Assembly: GCA_028289305.1 (NCBI GenBank)
Contig: JANQQO010000282.1
Span: 1 to 18,045 of the forward strand
DNA from: Rickettsiales bacterium
GTDB lineage: Bacteria > Pseudomonadota > Alphaproteobacteria > Rickettsiales > JANQQO01
DNA length: 18,045 bases
Reading direction: 5' to 3'
Numbering within the stretch: the stretch's first letter is position 1; each line of letters starts with the position of its first letter. The notes beneath the pieces were generated by a model. It worked only from the letters and a program-made list of their open reading frames with translations, was not told where the DNA came from and made no database searches. Both the position numbers and the translations under genes were made by a program. Shown piece after piece: positions 14,896 to 18,045 of the stretch.

Positions 14896-15247
14896 CACAA
14901 AGAAACGCCGGGCCGCGAACACCTATGGCCACTGGGCGGAGTGGGCCACCGCACTCTTCCTACGCCTAAAAGGGTACACCATCCTCACTCGTCGCTTCAA
15001 ATGCCCGGTGGGAGAAATCGACATCATCGCCGTGCGCGGCAACACGCTTGCCATGGTCGAAGTCAAGGCGCGTAAGAACCCTGACACGTTCGAGCTCATT
15101 TCTCCGCGGCAGCAACAGCGTATTTCCCGTGCCGCTGCGTTATTTATTGCAAAAAAGCCAGAATTTGCTACCTTTTCTATCAGATTTGATGCGGTGATAG
15201 TGCTCCCCTGGTCTTTACCCCGCCATATCACCAATGCCTGGCAATAG
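14888..15247 (+). CDS. YraN/UPF0102 family endonuclease-like protein
   Basis: A small cytoplasmic protein (119 residues) of the UPF0102 family, which has a PD-(D/E)XK nuclease-like fold. The core is visible: GHWAEWATALFLRLKGYTIL (14-33), then GEIDIIA (42-48, with Glu43 and Asp45) and MVEVKAR (56-62, with Glu58 and Lys60). These are the expected metal and catalytic positions. It is often named a predicted endonuclease distantly related to Holliday-junction resolvases; no function is firmly proven. It overlaps the end of rsmI by 8 bp, as in the enterobacterial yraL/yraM/yraN neighbourhood. The BON lipoprotein follows after 26 bp. Confidence 0.9.
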   Translation: MPNTKKRRAANTYGHWAEWATALFLRLKGYTILTRRFKCPVGEIDIIAVRGNTLAMVEVKARKNPDTFELISPRQQQRISRAAALFIAKKPEFATFSIRFDAVIVLPWSLPRHITNAWQ

Positions 15248-15273
15248 AGAACGCACAATTAAGGAGAATATTC

Positions 15274-15885
15274 ATGCGAACACGTAGTTTTGCACGCCCT
15301 TGCACGAAAGTCATCGTGCTCACCCTCACCATGCTTATACTATCCGCCTGCCAAGGAGCCTTATTTGCGGGCATCCCCGTTGTGGGCCATAAAGTGGTGC
15401 AAGAACGTTCGATCGGCAATGCGGTGGATGACAACATCATCTTCGCGGAAGTGAAATCCAACTACGCACAGACCGACATTGATAACCTCTTCACCAATGT
15501 CTCGGTGGAAGTGCACGAGGGCAGGGTGCTGCTGACTGGCACGGTGAAAGACCCACAGCACCGTATTGATGCAGTGCGTCAAGCCTGGTTGGTTAAGGGC
15601 GTAAAAGAAGTGATCAACGAAATCCAGGTCACTGATAGAAGTAGCATCAAGGATTATGCGCAAGATATCTGGATCAGCACTCAGGTGCGTGGCAAATTCA
15701 TCCTCAACAAGCATATCAGCTCCATCAACTACACCGCAGATACGGTAAACGGCATCGTCTACCTCATGGGTGTGGCGCAGGATGCGGAAGAGCTTGATAC
15801 CGCCACCTATATCGCCGGCACCATACGCGGCGTGAAAAAAGTCATCAGTCATGTACGTTTGAAAGATGATCCACTGCGCAGCTAA
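15274..15885 (+). CDS. Double BON-domain lipoprotein (DolP/YraP-like)
   Basis: A 203-residue lipoprotein. The signal peptide has a basic start, hydrophobic VIVLTLTMLIL and lipobox LSAC with Cys26. The mature part has two BON domains of about 65-70 residues: one near 51-120 (FTNVSVEVHEGRVLLTGTVK) and one near 129-197 (INYTADTVNGIVYLMGVAQD), each with the conserved central Gly (83 and 160) and a following VKEV/VKKV strand. In E. coli the two-BON lipoprotein DolP (YraP) binds outer-membrane phospholipid and supports envelope integrity and BAM function. Architecture, size and place next to rsmI and yraN support orthology. A strong AAGGAG ribosome site precedes the ATG. It is probably co-transcribed with yraN. 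Confidence 0.88.
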   Translation: MRTRSFARPCTKVIVLTLTMLILSACQGALFAGIPVVGHKVVQERSIGNAVDDNIIFAEVKSNYAQTDIDNLFTNVSVEVHEGRVLLTGTVKDPQHRIDAVRQAWLVKGVKEVINEIQVTDRSSIKDYAQDIWISTQVRGKFILNKHISSINYTADTVNGIVYLMGVAQDAEELDTATYIAGTIRGVKKVISHVRLKDDPLRS

Positions 15886-15906
15886 CCGGCTTACCAGAAA
15901 AAATCC

Positions 15907-15935
15907 TTGGTTTTCCACCGGTCTGTTGCTATAGC
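15907..15935 (+). promoter_or_regulatory. Possible sigma-70 type promoter for eno
   Basis: TTGGTT (15907-15912), a 17-bp spacer and TATAGC (15930-15935), ending 31 nt before the eno ATG in the 81-bp gap after the BON gene. The -35 is poor, the -10 fair and the spacing ideal. Confidence 0.45.
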
Positions 15936-15966
15936 TGAGCCCACCAACAACGAGAGATAAGCACCT

Positions 15967-17244
15967 ATGGCTGATATCATCGCAGTATACGCACGGGAGA
16001 TTATCGATAGCCGTGGCAATCCCACGGTCGAAGTCGATGTTGAGCTCGCAGACGGCGCTTTAGGCCGTGCTGCCGTGCCTTCTGGTGCATCTACCGGCAG
16101 TGCTGAAGCATTAGAGCTCCGCGATGGTGATGAAAAACGCTTTCTTGGCAAAGGGGTATTAAAAGCCGTTGAAGCAGTGAATGAAGAAATCGCCAATGCC
16201 ATCATCGGCATGGATGCATCGTGGCAAAAGGTGGTTGATACCGCCCTCATCCAGCTTGATGGTACGGAGAATAAAGCCCGCCTTGGCGCAAATGGCATTC
16301 TGGCAGTCTCACTCGCCACGGCAAAAGCGGCCGCCATGAGCGCGGGCATCCCGCTCTATAACTATATTGGTGGCATTAATGCGGTCACCATGCCAGTGCC
16401 GCTGATGAATATCATTAATGGTGGCGCCCATGCCAATAACGCGATCGACATCCAAGAATGTATGATTATGCCGCTTTCGGCCGACTCCATCACCCATGCC
16501 ATTCGTATGGGTGCAGAGGTGTTTCATGCCCTAAAAGCCCATCTGCAGGAAAAGGGATTCAGCACCGCTGTTGGTGATGAGGGGGGCTTTGCTCCAGATA
16601 TGAACAGCGTGAATGAAGCGCTCGATGCCATTTTGCACGCTATTGAAAAAGCCGGCTATACGCCTGGCGAGGATATCGCGCTTGCGCTAGATGCCGCCTC
16701 CACCGAGTTCTATAAAGATAAGAAATACCATCTCGAAGGGGAGGGCAAAACGCTTTCTGCGAGCGATCTCGTAGGCTATTACGAAGCGCTCGTCAAAAAA
16801 TACCCCATCGTCTCTATCGAAGACGCGATGGCCGAAGACGACGAAGCTGGCTGGAAAGAGGTCACCAAGGTATTGGGAAGCACCGTGCAGCTGGTCGGCG
16901 ACGATGTCTTCGTCACGAATCCCAAAACCATCGCGGCGGGCATTGAAAACAACATCGCCAATGCGGTGTTGATCAAGCCAAACCAGATCGGCACGCTCAG
17001 CGAAACCTTAGAGGCGATATACACCGCCGCCGCTGCCGGTTATCGTAATATCATCTCCCACCGTTCGGGCGAAACTGAAGACACCACCATCGCGCATATC
17101 GCGGTGGCTGTGAATGCGGGGCAGATCAAAACCGGCTCGCTCTCGCGCACCGACCGCTTAGCAAAATATAATGAATTACTCCGCATCGAAGAAACCTTGA
17201 GCGGTGCGGGTATTTATGCGGGCCGAGAATGCCTTGCAATTTAG
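15967..17244 (+). CDS. eno: Enolase (phosphopyruvate hydratase)
   Basis: Enolase converts 2-phosphoglycerate to phosphoenolpyruvate in glycolysis and the reverse in gluconeogenesis, as a Mg-dependent cytoplasmic dimer. The 425 residues fit the family. Active-site landmarks are all present: SGASTGSAEALELRDGD (39-55), the loop His155 in GGAHANNA, Glu164, Glu205 in GDEGGFAP, metal ligands Asp242 (ALDAAS), Glu285 (SIEDAM) and Asp312 (GDD), Lys337 in LIKPNQIGT, His365-Arg366-Ser367 in SHRSGETED, and Lys388 in GQIKTGS. GAGAG about 9 nt before the ATG is a modest ribosome site. eno followed by ftsB is the usual alphaproteobacterial order. Nothing in the gene suggests loss of activity. Confidence 0.98.
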   Translation: MADIIAVYAREIIDSRGNPTVEVDVELADGALGRAAVPSGASTGSAEALELRDGDEKRFLGKGVLKAVEAVNEEIANAIIGMDASWQKVVDTALIQLDGTENKARLGANGILAVSLATAKAAAMSAGIPLYNYIGGINAVTMPVPLMNIINGGAHANNAIDIQECMIMPLSADSITHAIRMGAEVFHALKAHLQEKGFSTAVGDEGGFAPDMNSVNEALDAILHAIEKAGYTPGEDIALALDAASTEFYKDKKYHLEGEGKTLSASDLVGYYEALVKKYPIVSIEDAMAEDDEAGWKEVTKVLGSTVQLVGDDVFVTNPKTIAAGIENNIANAVLIKPNQIGTLSETLEAIYTAAAAGYRNIISHRSGETEDTTIAHIAVAVNAGQIKTGSLSRTDRLAKYNELLRIEETLSGAGIYAGRECLAI

Positions 17245-17261
17245 TTGCTTGGGCATGTCGC

Positions 17262-17290
17262 TTGCAGTAACAGGTTAAATACGATATAGT
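17262..17290 (+). promoter_or_regulatory. Sigma-70 type promoter for ftsB
   Basis: TTGCAG (17262-17267), a 17-bp spacer and TATAGT (17285-17290) in the gap between eno and ftsB. Transcription would begin about 30 nt before the ftsB start, so ftsB may be expressed apart from eno. No terminator for eno is seen in the gap. Confidence 0.55.
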
Positions 17291-17328
17291 ACACCCATCA
17301 CGTAGACAACAGCAACTCAGGTAGAGTG

Positions 17329-17661
17329 ATGAAGATGCGTTTGCCACAGATATCAAAGCGCCATTGCCGCACGTTTTTAACGTCGGGTCTTCTTGCCTTT
17401 TCCCTGTTTTATTTCTCGTATCACGCGATCAGCGGCAATAACGGCATCCTCACCATGCTTAAGCTTACGCGCCAGGTAGAAACGGCCGAAGCCAAGCTCG
17501 ATGCGATTGATATCGAGCGTCTGCAGCTAAAACACCGCGTACAGCTCATGTCTGGTACTATTGATCTGGATATGCTCGATGAGCAAAGCCGCCGCTTCTT
17601 AAGCTATGCCCGCAAAAAAGAATACCTCTACCTCATCCCACAAGCGGAAAAGGTGGAGTAA
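17329..17661 (+). CDS. ftsB: Septum formation initiator FtsB (DivIC family)
   Basis: A small bitopic division protein (110 residues from this start). FtsB joins FtsL and FtsQ and activates FtsWI at the septum. A short basic cytoplasmic end is followed by one membrane helix (about 17-34, FLTSGLLAFSLFYFSYHA). A predicted coiled coil follows (about 42-80, LTMLKLTRQVETAEAKLDAI then ERLQLKHRVQLM). The C-terminal DLDMLDEQSRRFLSYARKKE block with LIP is typical of alphaproteobacterial FtsB. Three starts are close together: GTG 17326, ATG 17329 and ATG 17335. ATG 17329 is chosen because AGGTAGAG lies just upstream. The position directly after eno supports the call. Confidence 0.88.
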   Translation: MKMRLPQISKRHCRTFLTSGLLAFSLFYFSYHAISGNNGILTMLKLTRQVETAEAKLDAIDIERLQLKHRVQLMSGTIDLDMLDEQSRRFLSYARKKEYLYLIPQAEKVE

Positions 17662-17743
17662 CGCCTGCCGCCATCCCATCACAAAGAAAGCTTGCCTTTC
17701 CCGCCGCGTCGATTAACACTGCGACCAGAGTCTTATAGCGTGT

Positions 17744-17820
17744 GCGCCCTTAGCTCAGCTGGATAGAGCAACAGCCTTCTAAGCTGTGGGTCAGAGGTTC
17801 GAGTCCTCTAGGGCGCGCCA
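17744..17820 (+). tRNA. tRNA-Arg (anticodon TCT)
   Basis: A full cloverleaf can be drawn: acceptor GCGCCCT pairs with AGGGCGC, D-arm GCTC/GAGC, anticodon stem ACAGC/GCTGT with loop CTTCTAA (anticodon TCT, reading AGA and AGG), variable loop GGGTC, and T-arm AGAGG-TTCGAGT-CCTCT. The discriminator is G, and CCA is encoded (17818-17820). No convincing promoter is placed correctly upstream. The last 19 nt recur 164 bp downstream. Confidence 0.97.
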
Positions 17821-17834
17821 TAGGATTACCGCCA
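17802..17834 (+). repeat. Direct repeat copy 1: tRNA-Arg 3' end plus flank (att-like)
   Basis: A 33-nt segment spans the 3' half of the T-arm, the acceptor strand, CCA and the first 14 nt after the tRNA. It recurs at 17966-17998 with one difference (discriminator G to A). Duplication of a tRNA 3' end is the classic footprint of tRNA-targeted site-specific integration. Confidence 0.85.
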
Positions 17835-17850
17835 TTTGGCGATAATCCTA
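17821..17850. other. Perfect-start hairpin immediately after the tRNA
   Basis: TAGGATTACCGCCA, TT, TGGCGATAATCCTA: 14-nt arms with a single mismatch, beginning at the first base after CCA. It has no T-run, so it is not a standard terminator. It may help define the tRNA 3' end or be an end structure of the small element. Confidence 0.7.
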
Positions 17851-17927
17851 TGGCGGTCTCATTGAGGCTTGAGCCTAGTTCGACAAAATGCGAATAGCAT
17901 TTTGGACGGCGAATGTAATGAGCCGCC
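17851..17927. other. Foldable three-way-junction segment, possible small structured RNA or mobile palindrome
   Basis: A closing stem pairs GGCGG-T-CTCATT (17852-17863, one bulged T) with AATGAGCCGCC (17917-17927). Inside are AGGC-TTGA-GCCT (17865-17876) and a two-part arm: TTCG with CGAA outside (17879-17882, 17910-17913) and CAAAATGC-GAATA-GCATTTTG inside (17884-17904). No reading frame or known RNA family is recognised. The palindromic stems are strand-symmetric, so the strand of any RNA is uncertain. Confidence 0.5.
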
Positions 17928-17936
17928 CCGTAGGGG

Positions 17937-17963
17937 TAAAAATCCCGCTAATAGGGATTTTTA
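17937..17963. terminator. Terminator-like hairpin between the two tRNA-end repeats
   Basis: A perfect 10-bp inverted repeat TAAAAATCCC / GGGATTTTTA with a 7-nt loop. On the plus strand the stem ends GGGATTTTTATC, so it could end transcripts from the tRNA or the structured segment. By symmetry it could also act on the minus strand. Only three GC pairs, so strength is moderate. Confidence 0.5.
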
Positions 17964-17965
17964 TC

Positions 17966-17998
17966 AGTCCTCTAGGGCGCACCATAGGATTACCGCCA
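17966..17998 (+). repeat. Direct repeat copy 2: duplicated tRNA-Arg 3' end plus flank (att-like)
   Basis: Matches 17802-17834 in 32 of 33 positions, including AGTCCTCTAGGGCGC, CCA and TAGGATTACCGCCA. The rest of a tRNA is absent upstream of it, so it is a fragment, not a second gene. The only change is A instead of G at the discriminator position. Confidence 0.85.
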
Positions 17999-18008
17999 AA
18001 TGGCGGTA
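17991..18008. other. Short perfect hairpin after repeat copy 2
   Basis: TACCGCCA, AA, TGGCGGTA is a perfect 8-bp palindrome. It is a shortened version of the hairpin after the tRNA: the outer TAGGAT/ATCCTA pairing is lost because the right side continues as GGTCTCC. Confidence 0.6.
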
Positions 18009-18028
18009 GGTCTCCATCACCCACACAT

Positions 18029-18045
18029 AAAAAACCCCCGCTTTC
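18029..18045 (-). terminator. Partial terminator at the right window edge
   Basis: AAAAAA-CCCCCGC-TTTC is what half of a GC-rich terminator looks like. On the minus strand it would read GCGGGGG followed by TTTTTT. The other arm would lie beyond the window and would imply a minus-strand gene ending there. Confidence 0.35.

Noticed and set aside
17734..17739. TATAGC as a -10 box for the tRNA gene
   Set aside because: Transcription would start about at the second or third base of the mature tRNA, so it cannot give a full precursor.
17966..17984. A second tRNA gene at the second repeat copy
   Set aside because: Only the 3' fragment is present; no acceptor 5' strand, D-arm or anticodon arm precedes it.

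Overview
The window looks like chromosomal DNA of a motile Gram-negative alphaproteobacterium. The eno-ftsB pair, the rph-rdgB pair, a sigma-54 type flagellar promoter and the alphaproteobacterial style of GrpE, FtsB and the BON lipoprotein all point that way. I cannot name a genus. No plasmid, phage or CRISPR genes are visible. Most genes are core housekeeping genes. The unusual material lies in the flagellar proteins, one intergenic dyad and the region just after a tRNA gene.

Region 1 (1-1711, minus strand) is the start of a surface-polysaccharide operon. A WecA/WbpL-type polyprenyl-phosphate sugar-phosphate transferase overlaps a membrane-anchored NDP-sugar epimerase/dehydratase (WbpM/CapD/PglF type), which runs off the left edge. 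Region 2 (1754-6714, minus) is a compact flagellar operon, fliK-flgD-flgE. It is preceded by a near-consensus sigma-54 promoter and closed by a strong hairpin. FliK sets hook length, FlgD is the hook cap, and FlgE is the hook subunit. FlgD carries an extra adhesin-like domain and an acidic Gly-rich tail. FlgE is much longer than in enteric bacteria and contains a duplicated module.

Region 3 (6887-11102) holds protein-quality genes, clpB and grpE (both minus), around a plus-strand DUF3108 periplasmic protein. clpB and the DUF3108 gene are divergent; the DUF3108 gene and grpE are convergent, with stops 2 bp apart. Between grpE and rph (11103-11371) there is no hrcA. Instead there is a 149-bp imperfect inverted repeat with outward-facing -10 boxes.

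Region 4 (11372-12733, plus) is rph-rdgB, for tRNA 3'-end processing and nucleotide-pool cleaning. Region 5 (12747-15885) has an LpoA-like lipoprotein (minus) divergent from rsmI-yraN-BON lipoprotein (plus). This matches the enterobacterial yraL/yraM-yraN-yraP neighbourhood without diaA. Region 6 (15907-17661, plus) is eno and ftsB, each with a plausible sigma-70 type promoter.

Region 7 (17744-18045) holds tRNA-Arg(TCT) and about 225 bp without a gene. This stretch contains a second copy of the tRNA 3' end and its flank, 164 bp downstream. Between the copies lies a strongly foldable segment: a hairpin, a three-way junction and a terminator-like hairpin. This resembles a tiny tRNA-targeted insertion or a structured RNA, and it is the best candidate for something undescribed.
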